Assembly (NCBI GenBank): GCA_029243665.1
Contig: JAQWRO010000070.1
Coordinates: forward strand, 1 to 29,112
Origin: Gammaproteobacteria bacterium
GTDB lineage: Bacteria > Pseudomonadota > Gammaproteobacteria > Comchoanobacterales > Comchoanobacteraceae
Reading direction: 5' to 3'
DNA length: 29,112 bases
Part shown: one piece after another, positions 1 through 8,547 of the stretch
How the letters are laid out: each line of letters begins with the position of its first letter
How positions within the stretch are numbered: the first letter of the stretch is position 1
Notes under the pieces: model-generated
The model's input: only the letters and a program-made list of their open reading frames with translations
What the model was told of the DNA's origin: nothing
The model's database searches: none
Program-made: the position numbers and the translations under genes

Positions 1-1869
1 TCCCTTAATGAATTAAATTATCGTATTGGTTCAAAAAATAACGTTGCTTGGGGTAATGCTGAAAAGCTAGATAGAGACCGCGACCAAACTTTTACATTTG
101 AACACGTCAATGTGTCATTTTGCCCTCCATCTAGTCCCACATGGGCTATGAGTACGGACAAAATGGTTTATTATCCTGAACAAAAATTAGTGACATTAGA
201 GAATCCTGGTTTGGTTTTGAATGGTACAGAACTGATAAAGTTTCCATATTTTTCATTTATAACCTCTGGAAGAAAAAGTGGTTTTTTACAGCCGACGGTT
301 AACTATACACGTGAATATGGTTTTATGTATAGACAGCCATATTACTTTAATCTTGCTAGTAATTATGATTGGGTATTAGCGCCGATTATGTTTACAAAAG
401 GCAGTTATGGATTCAATCAACTTTTAAGGTATTTGATGCCATCTGGTAATGGACAATTTGGATCAGAGGTGATTTGGGATAATCATGAAGATGACCGACG
501 TTTTCAGGCAAATTGGCAACACAACTATAATCCATGGGATGGTGCATCAGTAGATATTGATATTACTCGTTTCAGTGATTCTAATTGGTTCAGAGATTTT
601 GGTAATACTTTTCATATTCTAGATACCCTTCACCCTGTTGAGCAACTCTCATTAAACCAGATTCTAGGCTGGGGCAATATCAATTTTAATGTTGCAAAGT
701 TTCAAAATGATTTTGTAACCGATTCAAGTACGATCCCTAGTAGTGAAGTATTTGCATTGAGACCTCATTCGCTTAAGTTAAGTCCTTCTTGGGGCTTATC
801 AAGTGCTTTGGAAGCAGGTCGTTATTATAATATACAAAGTTCAAACCAAGGTGCTTTTGGCAGTTCTGTACACAGAGTTGTTGGGGATATTAGTTTAGAG
901 CAAAGCATTAATCGGCCGTATGGTTATTTAAGAAATAAATTCGAAGAAATCATTAGGTATTATAACAGTGATGATGTTAATACTGAAACATCTGTAATTC
1001 CAAGTTTTTCTAGTGAAGCCGGACTTTTTTTTGAAAACAGAGGTAATCATTTATATCAAACGGTAATGCCTAAGTTGTTTTATGTTTATGTGCCCTACCG
1101 TTCACAATATGACTACCCAATCATCGATGCAAGTGTAAAGTCAGACAACAATTTAAGTTCGCTATTTTCGTCACGTAGGTTTCAGGGATTTGATCGAATT
1201 GGTGATGAAAATGCATTTGTATTAAGCATGTCAACCATGATTAAACAAGCAAAAGCAACTTATGAATTGGAAATGGGTAAACAAATTAATATTGAATCAC
1301 CTAAACTTTGTCTTGATAAGGACTGTGATGATGATTCGCATGCGTACAACCCCCTAGTTCTAAATTTAAAGGGCGGCCAAGATAATTTGTTAATCACTGC
1401 TAACGCGAACTATGATACCTCACTAAAAAGTTTCAGGAATGTTGGAGCGAACCTTGAACTAAAAAAAATCTTACAAAGTGACTGGATTATTAGATATGCA
1501 TACGACATAAGGCAGCAAGATAATGCTTCTGGTGGTAAAACGGATTATCTTTCTAGGCTAGGTATTAGACAGACTTGGTATGCGACTGATTTTTTAACAA
1601 TGAATGGGGCTATTGTTAAAGATTTTAAAGATGATCAGTTTTTAAGTTATGAAATTGGAGCACATTATGATACTTGCTGTTGGACATCCAATGTAAATTT
1701 TGGCCGAAGATATATCGGAACGAGTGCAGACAATGCTGCGTCGGATGATAATTATCAGTGGTATGCTTCCGTAGAACTGTTTTTAAAGGGGTTTTCATCA
1801 AAACCTATTGTTAAAGTTGGGAAGGATGATTCTCATGAAATACTTGAGTCCGTTGATCTAGATCAGTAA
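1..1869 (+). CDS. lptD: LPS-assembly protein LptD, C-terminal part (5' end outside window)
   Basis: LptD is the outer-membrane beta-barrel that, with the LptE lipoprotein, inserts lipopolysaccharide into the outer leaflet. The frame is open from base 1, so the gene starts upstream and the ATG at 112 is internal; 622 residues are visible. What identifies it: a Cys-Pro-Pro segment near base 121, matching the Cys that follows the periplasmic OstA-like domain; long stretches of alternating aromatic and polar residues typical of barrel strands; and an adjacent Cys-Cys pair at 1675-1680 in an Asp-Thr-Cys-Cys-Trp context, the hallmark of the inter-domain disulfides of E. coli LptD. Two extra cysteines lie near 1306-1326. 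The next gene, surA, encodes a chaperone needed for LptD folding, and the lptD-surA order is standard in gammaproteobacteria. Identification is firm; only the N-terminus is missing. Confidence 0.93.
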   Translation, partial: SLNELNYRIGSKNNVAWGNAEKLDRDRDQTFTFEHVNVSFCPPSSPTWAMSTDKMVYYPEQKLVTLENPGLVLNGTELIKFPYFSFITSGRKSGFLQPTVNYTREYGFMYRQPYYFNLASNYDWVLAPIMFTKGSYGFNQLLRYLMPSGNGQFGSEVIWDNHEDDRRFQANWQHNYNPWDGASVDIDITRFSDSNWFRDFGNTFHILDTLHPVEQLSLNQILGWGNINFNVAKFQNDFVTDSSTIPSSEVFALRPHSLKLSPSWGLSSALEAGRYYNIQSSNQGAFGSSVHRVVGDISLEQSINRPYGYLRNKFEEIIRYYNSDDVNTETSVIPSFSSEAGLFFENRGNHLYQTVMPKLFYVYVPYRSQYDYPIIDASVKSDNNLSSLFSSRRFQGFDRIGDENAFVLSMSTMIKQAKATYELEMGKQINIESPKLCLDKDCDDDSHAYNPLVLNLKGGQDNLLITANANYDTSLKSFRNVGANLELKKILQSDWIIRYAYDIRQQDNASGGKTDYLSRLGIRQTWYATDFLTMNGAIVKDFKDDQFLSYEIGAHYDTCCWTSNVNFGRRYIGTSADNAASDDNYQWYASVELFLKGFSSKPIVKVGKDDSHEILESVDLDQ

Positions 1870-1894
1870 TATGAAGTTTAGGAGATATAAGATT

Positions 1895-2785
1895 ATGACC
1901 AAAATTTTATTATTATTAACTGTAGTTAGTTTTAATTATGTTTTTGCTGGAGATGTTGATAAAGTAGTGGTTGTTGTCAATGATGAAGCAATTACCCAAT
2001 ATGATGTGAATGAGTTTATGCAGGCAGCCTTAGCATCTATTCCTGACGATAAAAGGGACTTTGCATCGAAAGATTTAAAAAAACAACATATTTCGATGAT
2101 GGTTGATCAAGCGTTGATTTTAGATATTGCTAAAAATAAACACATCAGTGCTACAGACGAAATGGTAAACAATGTACTTTCTAAAATACAGTCAACTATG
2201 AAAATGGATGATGATGCTTTTTCACATCATCTCGAAGAATTCAATATTTCTATGGATCAGTTTAAGTTTCATATTGAAAAAAATATCACTACAAGCCTTG
2301 TCCAAGAAGCAGTTGTCAGGGATACGATCAAAATATCACCAAAGATGATTGCGCATCATATTGAAGCAGATCAGCTTGCGAAAACTCAGTACATTTTTAA
2401 TGATTATCGTATTAGCAAGGGCCAGCTTTCATCGCAACAACAAAAAGACCATGCAAACAGGTTGTATCAAGGTATCAAAGAGCAGACAAAAATACCTGAT
2501 GCAATCAAAAGCTTTGTTATAAGAACGCCGTTTGTAGATGTTGCTAAGGATGCAATGCCAGATGTATTTTATAAGAAGCTTGCAGATGCTAAACCTAGAG
2601 CAGTGATTGGACCATTTAAGTTAGAGAACGGCTATCATGTTATATGGTATCGTGAAAAGAAAATTCCAACGCCCATGACTGAAAATCAAGCAGGTAACTC
2701 TATTTTATCTCAAAAAGCTGGAGTAGCTATTAACAAGTGGATGAAGAACTTGCACGAAGCAGCATATATACAATTTTTTAGTTAA
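1895..2785 (+). CDS. surA: Short SurA-type periplasmic chaperone, single degenerate parvulin domain
   Basis: SurA escorts outer-membrane proteins through the periplasm. An AGGAG at 1880-1884 sits 10 bases before the ATG at 1895, which I prefer to the in-frame ATG at 1871 because the latter lies upstream of this ribosome site. From 1895 the protein (296 aa) opens with a clean signal peptide (basic start, Leu-rich core, cleavage after Val-Phe-Ala). A SurA N-terminal domain follows (Val-Asn-Asp-Glu-Ala-Ile-Thr motif, then helices to about residue 150). Only one parvulin-like domain remains, recognisable by its end (Gly-Pro-Phe ... Gly-Tyr-His-Val-Ile-Trp). The usual His-Ile-Leu and Gly-Gly-x-Leu-Gly-Trp signatures are absent, so isomerase activity is doubtful. 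E. coli SurA has 428 aa and two parvulin domains. Chaperone function with one domain lost is my inference. Confidence 0.85.
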   Translation: MTKILLLLTVVSFNYVFAGDVDKVVVVVNDEAITQYDVNEFMQAALASIPDDKRDFASKDLKKQHISMMVDQALILDIAKNKHISATDEMVNNVLSKIQSTMKMDDDAFSHHLEEFNISMDQFKFHIEKNITTSLVQEAVVRDTIKISPKMIAHHIEADQLAKTQYIFNDYRISKGQLSSQQQKDHANRLYQGIKEQTKIPDAIKSFVIRTPFVDVAKDAMPDVFYKKLADAKPRAVIGPFKLENGYHVIWYREKKIPTPMTENQAGNSILSQKAGVAINKWMKNLHEAAYIQFFS

Positions 2786-2794
2786 GGCTAGTCA

Positions 2795-3565
2795 TTGTAT
2801 CGAAAAAATAAAAGCCTTGGGCAACATTTCTTAATAGATCAAAATGTTTTAAATGACATTCTCAATCATATAGAAGCAAATCCAAATGAAGAAGTTTACG
2901 AGATTGGTCCTGGTGCTGGTGCATTAACAGAGTGTTTAGTTCGTTATGGTTTAGTGGTTAAAGCAATTGAGCTTGATAAGCGTTGGTGTCATTGGTTAAA
3001 GAAAAAATATGATGAAAAAGCTCTTAAGGTTATTAACCAAGATGCACTTCAATTCTCATGGCAAATATTATGTGCAGAAGATGTTGTGGTAGGAAATTTA
3101 CCTTATAACATTGCAAGTGAGTTAATGTGTTCCTGGGTTGAGTCACAGATAACTTTTAAAAATGCAATTTTAATGATGCAAAAAGAAGTTGCAGATAGGG
3201 CGATGGCGTCGCCTGGTTCAAAACATTACGGTCGTCTCAGCATTGTCTTGCAAACCTATTTTAAGGTAGACCCTTTATTAAAAGTGCCACCAGAAGCTTT
3301 CGATCCACCACCCAAGGTGCAGTCAGCTGTGATAAGGTTATCATTGTTACCTGAGAAATTATGCTCATTTGAGCTCTTGGAGCCACTTAGGAAAGTTACA
3401 GCTGCTGCATTTAGCCAAAGGCGAAAAAAATGCAAGCATGGGCTTGCAATATACTTTACAGTTCAAGATTTAAAGAACATTGGGGTGGATCCTGAGCTAA
3501 GGCCTGAATTTTTAGAAGTTAACCAATTCATTCAATTGGCAGAGGAATATAAAAAAAATAGTTAG
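2795..3565 (+). CDS. rsmA: 16S rRNA (adenine1518/1519-N6)-dimethyltransferase
   Basis: RsmA (KsgA) dimethylates two adjacent adenines in the 3'-terminal helix of 16S rRNA using S-adenosylmethionine, late in small-subunit assembly. The start is forced: an in-frame TAG lies at 2789-2791, the first usable codon is TTG at 2795, and AAGG sits 7 bases upstream. The product starts with the family's Lys-x-Leu-Gly-Gln-His-Phe-Leu motif. It then shows the SAM loop Glu-Ile-Gly-Pro-Gly-x-Gly, the catalytic Asn-Leu-Pro-Tyr motif, the Phe-x-Pro-Pro-Pro-Lys-Val segment and a C-terminal Phe-Ser-Gln-Arg-Arg-Lys-Lys stretch. Length (256 aa) is close to the family norm. It follows surA after 9 bases, whereas many gammaproteobacteria have pdxA between the two. 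Confidence 0.95.
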   Translation: MYRKNKSLGQHFLIDQNVLNDILNHIEANPNEEVYEIGPGAGALTECLVRYGLVVKAIELDKRWCHWLKKKYDEKALKVINQDALQFSWQILCAEDVVVGNLPYNIASELMCSWVESQITFKNAILMMQKEVADRAMASPGSKHYGRLSIVLQTYFKVDPLLKVPPEAFDPPPKVQSAVIRLSLLPEKLCSFELLEPLRKVTAAAFSQRRKKCKHGLAIYFTVQDLKNIGVDPELRPEFLEVNQFIQLAEEYKKNS

Positions 3566-3568
3566 CAG

Positions 3569-3597
3569 TTGTTTAAGTATATAAATAATGATATATT
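3569..3597 (+). promoter_or_regulatory. Possible sigma70-type promoter for queF
   Basis: TTGTTT at 3569-3574 and TATATT at 3592-3597 are separated by 17 bases in the AT-rich gap between rsmA and queF. The -35 box is a weak match and the region is AT-rich enough for chance hits, so queF may also be read from the upstream operon. Confidence 0.3.
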
Positions 3598-3621
3598 TTT
3601 TATTTTTCAAAGGTAATGTTA

Positions 3622-4446
3622 ATGCAAGATAATGGTTTGAAATGGTTGCATAAAAGTTCTGTTGTGGTCGATGGGTATAACCCAGATCTTTTGGAGCCAA
3701 TATCACGATCTATGGCGAGAGGGTCATTAAATCATTTAAATTTTTTTGGATGCGATATTTGGCAGGCATACGAAGTTTCTTATCTAATGCCGTCAGGGTG
3801 TCCAAAAATTGCTACACTAACATTTAAGCTAGATGCACATAGTGATAACGTGGTTGAGTCAAAATCTTTGAAGCTTTACTTGAACTCACTTAACAATCAT
3901 ATGTTTAAAGATGAGGAAGCTTTCTATAAAACTTTAAAGTGCGACTTAAGAAAAATTTTAGGTGAAAGCTTTTCATTGGAAGTGACGTACCCCCCTTTTG
4001 CGCCCGTCATTAATACATTGCCATTGGCTGATTGGGATTGTTTAGATGCCTTAAGTCACCAAGGGATAGAAATAGCTACTGTACCTGATCAAACCGTGCT
4101 TAAGGTTGTTAATTATGCTCAGGTTTCGGAGAAGCTCTATACAATGCTATTCAGGGCTAATTGTTTGGTAACCAATCAGCCTGATTGGGCAACTGTTATG
4201 ATTGAGTATGAAGGGTCTGCATGGGATAAAAGTGCATTGATGGCGTATTTAATTTCTTATAGGAACCATCAGGGTTTTCATGAACAGTGTGTGGACCGGA
4301 TTTATTCTGATATTACTGATGTGTTAAATCCAAAAGCCCTTTTTATTCAAGCAAACTTCATGCGAAGAGGGGGAATTGATATCACACCAATAAGGTCTAA
4401 CAAAAAAGCTTTTGAATGTATCCCAGGTCGAGATTGGCGTCAGTAG
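3622..4446 (+). CDS. queF: NADPH-dependent 7-cyano-7-deazaguanine reductase, long form
   Basis: QueF reduces the nitrile preQ0 to preQ1 in the cytosol, the last step before the queuosine precursor is put into tRNA. The sequence is the long, two-domain proteobacterial form (about 274 aa): an N-terminal tunnelling-fold half, a Glu-Ser-Lys-Ser-Leu-Lys motif near residue 90, the catalytic Cys in Arg-Ala-Asn-Cys-Leu-Val-Thr with the Gln-Pro-Asp-Trp that supplies the catalytic Asp, then Phe-His-Glu-Gln-Cys-Val-Asp and Arg-Arg-Gly-Gly-Ile-Asp. I chose the ATG at 3622 because AAAGG at 3609-3613 is 8 bases away; the ATG at 3616 has only 2 bases of spacing. The gene ends 8 bases from the converging tsaC. 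Very secure. Confidence 0.95.
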   Translation: MQDNGLKWLHKSSVVVDGYNPDLLEPISRSMARGSLNHLNFFGCDIWQAYEVSYLMPSGCPKIATLTFKLDAHSDNVVESKSLKLYLNSLNNHMFKDEEAFYKTLKCDLRKILGESFSLEVTYPPFAPVINTLPLADWDCLDALSHQGIEIATVPDQTVLKVVNYAQVSEKLYTMLFRANCLVTNQPDWATVMIEYEGSAWDKSALMAYLISYRNHQGFHEQCVDRIYSDITDVLNPKALFIQANFMRRGGIDITPIRSNKKAFECIPGRDWRQ

Positions 4447-4454
4447 TTTTCTTA

Positions 4455-5009
4455 CTAACGTAATTGTTTGTTGGTCTCTAGGTCGAAAATATCACTAGGT
4501 TTGGTTCTATCTCCTAAAGGACCATCAAGAATATAAGAAACCTTATTTTCAAAATAATTACGCACCTCATTAGCCGAAGTGGCACTGGGCAATCCATGTG
4601 GATTAGCACTTGTTGAAACAACTGCGCCTTCAAATTGCGTACATATCTTGCTAGCAATGGGGTGGGCTGTCATGCGCACAGCAATTTTTCGTTGATCTGA
4701 TGCAAGTCGGTGCTTTGTTCTTATCGGGATTAGCCAAGTCACAGGCCCTGGCCAGGTGGATCTGAGTTGCTGCATTTGATCATCTGAAATTTCACAGTCA
4801 AAAGCATCTAAGTGTGCCCACTCACTTATTATGATTATAAATGGCATTTGATTAGGTCTATGTTTGAGGTCATAAATCTTTTCAATGGCTGTAAGGTTAT
4901 TTGGATCACAGCCTAACCCAAAGCATGATTCTGTAGGGTAGGCAATGATTTCACCAAGCCGAAGATGTTCTACGCATTCTAAAATGCTGCTGCTATTCTG
5001 TGGCTTCAT
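4455..5009 (-). CDS. tsaC: Threonylcarbamoyl-AMP synthase (TsaC/YrdC family)
   Basis: TsaC makes threonylcarbamoyl-adenylate from threonine, bicarbonate and ATP, the first step of the t6A37 modification of ANN-decoding tRNAs. Visible family features: Ile-Ala-Tyr-Pro-Thr-Glu-Ser-x-Phe-Gly-Leu-Gly at residues 21-32, the Lys-x-Arg motif in Leu-Lys-His-Arg-Pro, Trp-Pro-Gly-Pro-Val-Thr in the middle and Ser-Thr-Ser-Ala-Asn-Pro-His-Gly near residue 134. At 184 aa it is the short TsaC type without the extra C-terminal Sua5 domain. Its first codons overlap the end of topA by 17 bases, so the two are probably translationally coupled. A topoisomerase zinc-finger gene next to tsaC is also known in enterobacteria (yrdD-tsaC). 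Confidence 0.93.
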   Translation of the reverse strand: MKPQNSSSILECVEHLRLGEIIAYPTESCFGLGCDPNNLTAIEKIYDLKHRPNQMPFIIIISEWAHLDAFDCEISDDQMQQLRSTWPGPVTWLIPIRTKHRLASDQRKIAVRMTAHPIASKICTQFEGAVVSTSANPHGLPSATSANEVRNYFENKVSYILDGPLGDRTKPSDIFDLETNKQLR

Positions 5010-7263
5010 GTTTGCAGGCAGGGCAAATGATTTGTTCGCCTGTTTTTTTTGTAATTTTTTTTGTCATAATTGGCCAGTCACATGAGGGGCAGGTTTGATT
5101 GATTGGTTCGTTCCAAATAGCATATTTACATTTTGGGTAACCTTGGCAGCCATAAAAAACTTTACCTCTTCTTGAAAATCGCTTGAGGATGTTTTTTTCT
5201 TTACATTCTGGACAGAGAATGCCTGTGTCTGTAGGCTGATTGAGAGATTCGATGTGTTTACAATCAGGGTAAGCACTACAGCCAATAAATTTACCATATT
5301 TGCCGTGTTTGTAGACAAGTTCAGAATCACATTCTGGACATTTCCGGTCTACTAGTTCTGGCGTTTCAGGTTCTGTTGATCCATCAATATTTGAAGTATA
5401 GTCACATTCAGGATAGCCGCTGCAGCCAATAAACTTGCCACGTTTGCCTAGTTTTATATATAAATCCTTATTACATTTTGGACATTTTTCATCGATTGTT
5501 TCCTGAGTAACCTCGCTTCTTTGAACGCTGCCCCCAACGGCCTCAATTTGAGTATGGAAGGGTGACCAAAAATCAGTCATGAGCGGGACCCATTCAATTT
5601 CACCACGTGACACAGCATCCAGTTTGTCTTCCAAGCTTGCTGTGAAGCCATATTCAACATATTTGTCAAAATGATTATTTAAAAAGCCGCAGACAACCTC
5701 GCCAACATCTGTTGGACAAAATCTTTTTTGCTCATTTTTTTCAACATATTCACGATCAAGCAATGTGCTTATGATGGATGTGTAAGTGGACGGTCTGCCA
5801 ATGCCTAGTTCTTCTAAGTGTTTAACAAGGGTTGCTTCATTAAACCGGGCAGGTGGTTCTGTGAAGTGTTGTTCGGAGTTAAGCTTATCTATTGCAATTG
5901 ACTCGCCTTTAGATAGTTTTGGCAAGAGGTTTTTTTCATCTAATACCGAGGTTTTCTTATCATCCTGGCCTTCCTCGTAAACTTTTAGATAGCCAGGATG
6001 TCTGATGGTTGATCCATTGGCTCTAAATGTTGCTACTGCTTTTGCAACCAAATCAACTGCAACTGTATCTAATGTGGCAGATTCGGTTTGGCTTGCAAGG
6101 GCTCTTTGCCAAACCAGTCTGTAAAGTTTGAATTGGTCTTTGTCTAAAAATTTTGATACAGAATCTGGTGTTCTAGTAAAGTCAGTTGGGCGAATGGCCT
6201 CGTGTGCTTCCTGGGCATTTTTGGTTTTAGTTTTAAATGTCCTTGGTTTGTCTGGCAGGTAATCTTTGCCAAGTTTTTGTTCGATATAATCTCTGGCTTG
6301 GCTAATAGCCTCATTGCCTAATTGAACTGAGTCTGTACGCATATACGTTATTAAACCTGTTTGACCCTGATCAGTTTTTACGCCCTCATACAGTTGTTGT
6401 GCGATACGCATGGTTCGCGATGCACTAAAGCCTAGCTTTCTAACTGCGTCTTGTTGTAGTGTCGAAGTTGTATAGGGTGGCGGTGGATTTCTTTTACGTT
6501 CTTTTTCGACAATCGATTCGATCGTAAGCTCACCTTGGCTCGCTTCTTCAACTGCTTTAACGATGTCGGTTGCTTGCGCTTCATTTTTTACCGTTAATGT
6601 ATCAATTTTTTCATCATTATATTTTGTCAGTTTCGCTGAAAAAGCAATGTTTTCTTTGGTATGCTCGGTACTGATTTTCCAGTATTCCTGACTGACGAAG
6701 TTGCGAATTTCTTCTTCACGTTCGACGATCATTTTTAATGCTGGGCTTTGAACGCGTCCAGCAGATAGCCCACGTCGAATTTTTTTCCATAATAGTGGTG
6801 ATAAATTAAACCCTACTAAGTAATCCAGTGCCCTTCTGGCTTGTTGAGCATTTACTAAAGACATTTCAATTTTTCTAGGTGATTTTAGTGCCTCATTTAC
6901 GGCCTTTTTTGTTATTTGGTAAAAGACAAGGCGGTCACATGGTTTATCACTGCAGCCTGGTGTTGATTGGATTAGGCTCTGAATGTGCCATGCTATGGCC
7001 TCACCTTCTCTATCAGGGTCAGTTGCAAGGTATATATGGTCGGCTTTTTTCGCCAGTTGTATTATTTTATCAACATGTTTTTGGTTACGTTCGATTACAG
7101 AGTAATGCATTTTAAAATCATGCTCTGGTTCAACAGCGCCATTTTTTGGAATTAAATCCCGGACGTGGCCGTAACTGGCTAAAACATTATACTCGTTGTT
7201 TAAGTATTGTTGTATGGTTTTAGCCTTGGATGGTGACTCAACAATTAATAAAGATTTGCCCAT
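4993..7263 (-). CDS. topA: DNA topoisomerase I (type IA)
   Basis: TopA relaxes negative supercoils by cutting one strand through a tyrosine phosphodiester. The 756-aa protein has the TOPRIM domain at its start (Ile-Val-Glu-Ser-Pro-Ser-Lys at 7-13; Thr-Asp-Pro-Asp-Arg-Glu-Gly-Glu at 81-88) and the Leu-Ser-Ala-Gly-Arg-Val-Gln-Ser-Pro motif at 166-174. The catalytic Tyr307 lies in Thr-Tyr-Met-Arg-Thr-Asp-Ser. The C-terminal quarter (from about residue 590) holds four Cys4 zinc-ribbon units, the first three of the Cys-Pro-x-Cys ... Gly-Cys-x-x-Tyr-Pro-x-Cys type. It is shorter than E. coli TopA (865 aa), which has three Cys4 units and further Cys-free ribbons. It is read away from the yciA-type gene and into tsaC. 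Confidence 0.96.
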   Translation of the reverse strand: MGKSLLIVESPSKAKTIQQYLNNEYNVLASYGHVRDLIPKNGAVEPEHDFKMHYSVIERNQKHVDKIIQLAKKADHIYLATDPDREGEAIAWHIQSLIQSTPGCSDKPCDRLVFYQITKKAVNEALKSPRKIEMSLVNAQQARRALDYLVGFNLSPLLWKKIRRGLSAGRVQSPALKMIVEREEEIRNFVSQEYWKISTEHTKENIAFSAKLTKYNDEKIDTLTVKNEAQATDIVKAVEEASQGELTIESIVEKERKRNPPPPYTTSTLQQDAVRKLGFSASRTMRIAQQLYEGVKTDQGQTGLITYMRTDSVQLGNEAISQARDYIEQKLGKDYLPDKPRTFKTKTKNAQEAHEAIRPTDFTRTPDSVSKFLDKDQFKLYRLVWQRALASQTESATLDTVAVDLVAKAVATFRANGSTIRHPGYLKVYEEGQDDKKTSVLDEKNLLPKLSKGESIAIDKLNSEQHFTEPPARFNEATLVKHLEELGIGRPSTYTSIISTLLDREYVEKNEQKRFCPTDVGEVVCGFLNNHFDKYVEYGFTASLEDKLDAVSRGEIEWVPLMTDFWSPFHTQIEAVGGSVQRSEVTQETIDEKCPKCNKDLYIKLGKRGKFIGCSGYPECDYTSNIDGSTEPETPELVDRKCPECDSELVYKHGKYGKFIGCSAYPDCKHIESLNQPTDTGILCPECKEKNILKRFSRRGKVFYGCQGYPKCKYAIWNEPINQTCPSCDWPIMTKKITKKTGEQIICPACKHEATE

Positions 7264-7315
7264 TCGTTTTCCTATTCAAAAAAATCATATTTCTGCAACA
7301 GTGCTATTTATAACA

Positions 7316-7321
7316 TATAAT
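7316..7321 (+). promoter_or_regulatory. Possible -10 box for the thioesterase gene in the topA divergent gap
   Basis: The 77-base gap 7264-7340 between divergent topA and the thioesterase must hold both promoters. A perfect TATAAT lies at 7316-7321, but the hexamer 17 bases upstream (7293-7298) is a poor -35 match. On the minus strand a TATAAA (7312-7307) could serve topA, with no convincing -35. Confidence 0.35.
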
Positions 7322-7340
7322 TATTATAGAAGAGAACACG

Positions 7341-7823
7341 ATGATGCAAGTTAAAAAAAAATTAGTTTCAGAAAGTGCGTTAGAAAATCAAGTTTATCAA
7401 GTTTTTCCTGGTGATCTAAATCCTAATAATACTCTGTTTGGTGGGCATGTCATGGCCTTAATGGATAGTGTTGCTTATACAATAGCAACAACGCATAGCG
7501 GCAATGTTTGTGTGACTGCATGTGTGGATCATATTAATTTTATCAAGCCTGCGAGACTTGGAGATAAGATTTTAATATCAGGATCAGTCAATAGGTCATG
7601 GAAAACTTCTTTAGAAGTGGGTATTAAAGTATGCAAGCAAAACATTAAGGGTGGAGAGATTGAACAAATTTTAAAAGCATATTTAGTATTTGTGGCCATT
7701 GATCAGGATGGGATGCCTGTGGAAGTGCCTGAATTGGTATCTCAATCAGAAGAAGAGCACAAAAGATTTATGTCAGCAGAGCTTAGAAGAGAGAAAAGAA
7801 ATAGCAGGAGAAAAAGGGATTAA
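7341..7823 (+). CDS. Acyl-CoA thioester hydrolase, hotdog fold (YciA-like)
   Basis: Cytosolic thioesterases of this family hydrolyse acyl-CoA to free acid and CoA. The 160-aa product has the single-hotdog signature: Asn-x-x-x-Thr-Leu-Phe-Gly-Gly-His-Val near residues 28-38, then a helix starting Met-Asp-Ser-Val-Ala, and the strand Val-Asp-His-Ile-Asn-Phe-Ile-Lys-Pro-Ala-Arg-Leu-Gly-Asp. The Asn and the helix-borne Asp are the usual catalytic residues. The last 20 residues are strongly basic (Arg/Lys-rich), a tail common in this group. Tandem ATGs at 7341 and 7344 leave the exact start open. The stop overlaps the stop of converging folA by 4 bases. Substrate range cannot be read from the sequence; YciA is the closest label but not certain. 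Confidence 0.87.
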   Translation: MMQVKKKLVSESALENQVYQVFPGDLNPNNTLFGGHVMALMDSVAYTIATTHSGNVCVTACVDHINFIKPARLGDKILISGSVNRSWKTSLEVGIKVCKQNIKGGEIEQILKAYLVFVAIDQDGMPVEVPELVSQSEEEHKRFMSAELRREKRNSRRKRD

Positions 7824-8311
7824 ATTCTATTAAATGTTTGGATAGAATATGCATATTTATGTTTGTCATCTATCTGATATTGAGTGGAATGTACTCTCTT
7901 CCATTGTGTTGGTTCAAACATAGGAAAAAATACATCGCCAATTAAATGATTATCTACGTAAGTCAAAATCATTTGGGATGCGATGGGAAGAAACGCTTCG
8001 TATACATTCTGTCCACCAATGATATAAACATCATCATCATTTTTTGTTAGATCAATAATTTCGTCAATGCTTTTACAGCAAATAAAGCCTGGGGTTTCAA
8101 ATAAGGTTGTGCTAAGGATGACATTGTTTCTTTTGGGGAGGGGTTTTTGACTTGGCAAGCTTGCAAAGGTTTTTCTGCCCATAACTATGGTTTTGTTTAA
8201 AGTAGTTTCCTTAAAATGCTTAAAATCATTTGGCAGATGCCAAGGAATGCCGCCGTCTTTCCCAATGGTGCGCTTGTGGTTTAATGCTGAAATTAAAATG
8301 AATCTAGGCAT
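7820..8311 (-). CDS. folA: Dihydrofolate reductase
   Basis: FolA reduces dihydrofolate to tetrahydrofolate with NADPH and is the target of trimethoprim. Signs of the family: Ile-Gly-Lys-Asp-Gly-Gly-Ile-Pro-Trp-His-Leu-Pro at residues 16-27, followed by the substrate-binding acidic residue Asp29; the NADPH-binding Val-Met-Gly-Arg-Lys-Thr-Phe; and Tyr-Ile-Ile-Gly-Gly-Gln-Asn-Val-Tyr near residue 95. Length (163 aa) is normal. thyA is not beside it in this window. Secure. Confidence 0.95.
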   Translation of the reverse strand: MPRFILISALNHKRTIGKDGGIPWHLPNDFKHFKETTLNKTIVMGRKTFASLPSQKPLPKRNNVILSTTLFETPGFICCKSIDEIIDLTKNDDDVYIIGGQNVYEAFLPIASQMILTYVDNHLIGDVFFPMFEPTQWKRVHSTQYQIDDKHKYAYSIQTFNRI

Positions 8312-8329
8312 AAATAAAGCTCAATTATC

Positions 8330-8357
8330 ATTATAATGCGATAAAGCAAGATGAAAA
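8330..8357 (-). promoter_or_regulatory. Probable promoter of folA
   Basis: Read on the minus strand, TTTTCA (8357-8352) and a perfect TATAAT (8335-8330) are 16 bases apart. Transcription would start near 8323, about a dozen bases before the folA ATG at 8311, giving a very short leader. The -10 is perfect, the -35 matches 4 of 6. Confidence 0.4.
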
Positions 8358-8415
8358 GTCTAATTTTTTTTAAACGTTTTAACTAATTTTTGACAATATA
8401 TTTAAACGGAGGCAA

Positions 8416-8547
8416 GTGTATTCAGTAGAAGACTGTAGTGCTTATGTCATAAATTGTTCAAACTGTTCTGCAGATGATGTTGATGCATGTGGTCGTATAG
8501 TATTTAAGGCTATTGTAATGAGAGTATTGTTTTTTAACATGCTTTAA
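8416..8547 (+). CDS. Possible Cys-rich mini-protein (43 aa), doubtful
   Basis: A GTG at 8416 opens a 43-codon frame ending in TAA at 8545. GGAGG (8408-8412) lies only 3 bases upstream, which is shorter than ideal. The product would have five cysteines among its first 27 residues and a hydrophobic C-terminal stretch. I do not recognise it. The frame stays open upstream to 8383, so it could also be the tail of a decayed gene. A hairpin overlaps its stop codon. No function is proposed. Confidence 0.25.
   Translation: MYSVEDCSAYVINCSNCSADDVDACGRIVFKAIVMRVLFFNML

Noticed and set aside
5064..5330. 88-codon minus-strand frame in topA
   Set aside because: Same strand, shifted frame, overlapping the zinc-ribbon repeats of topA; the repeated Cys codons create the open frame.
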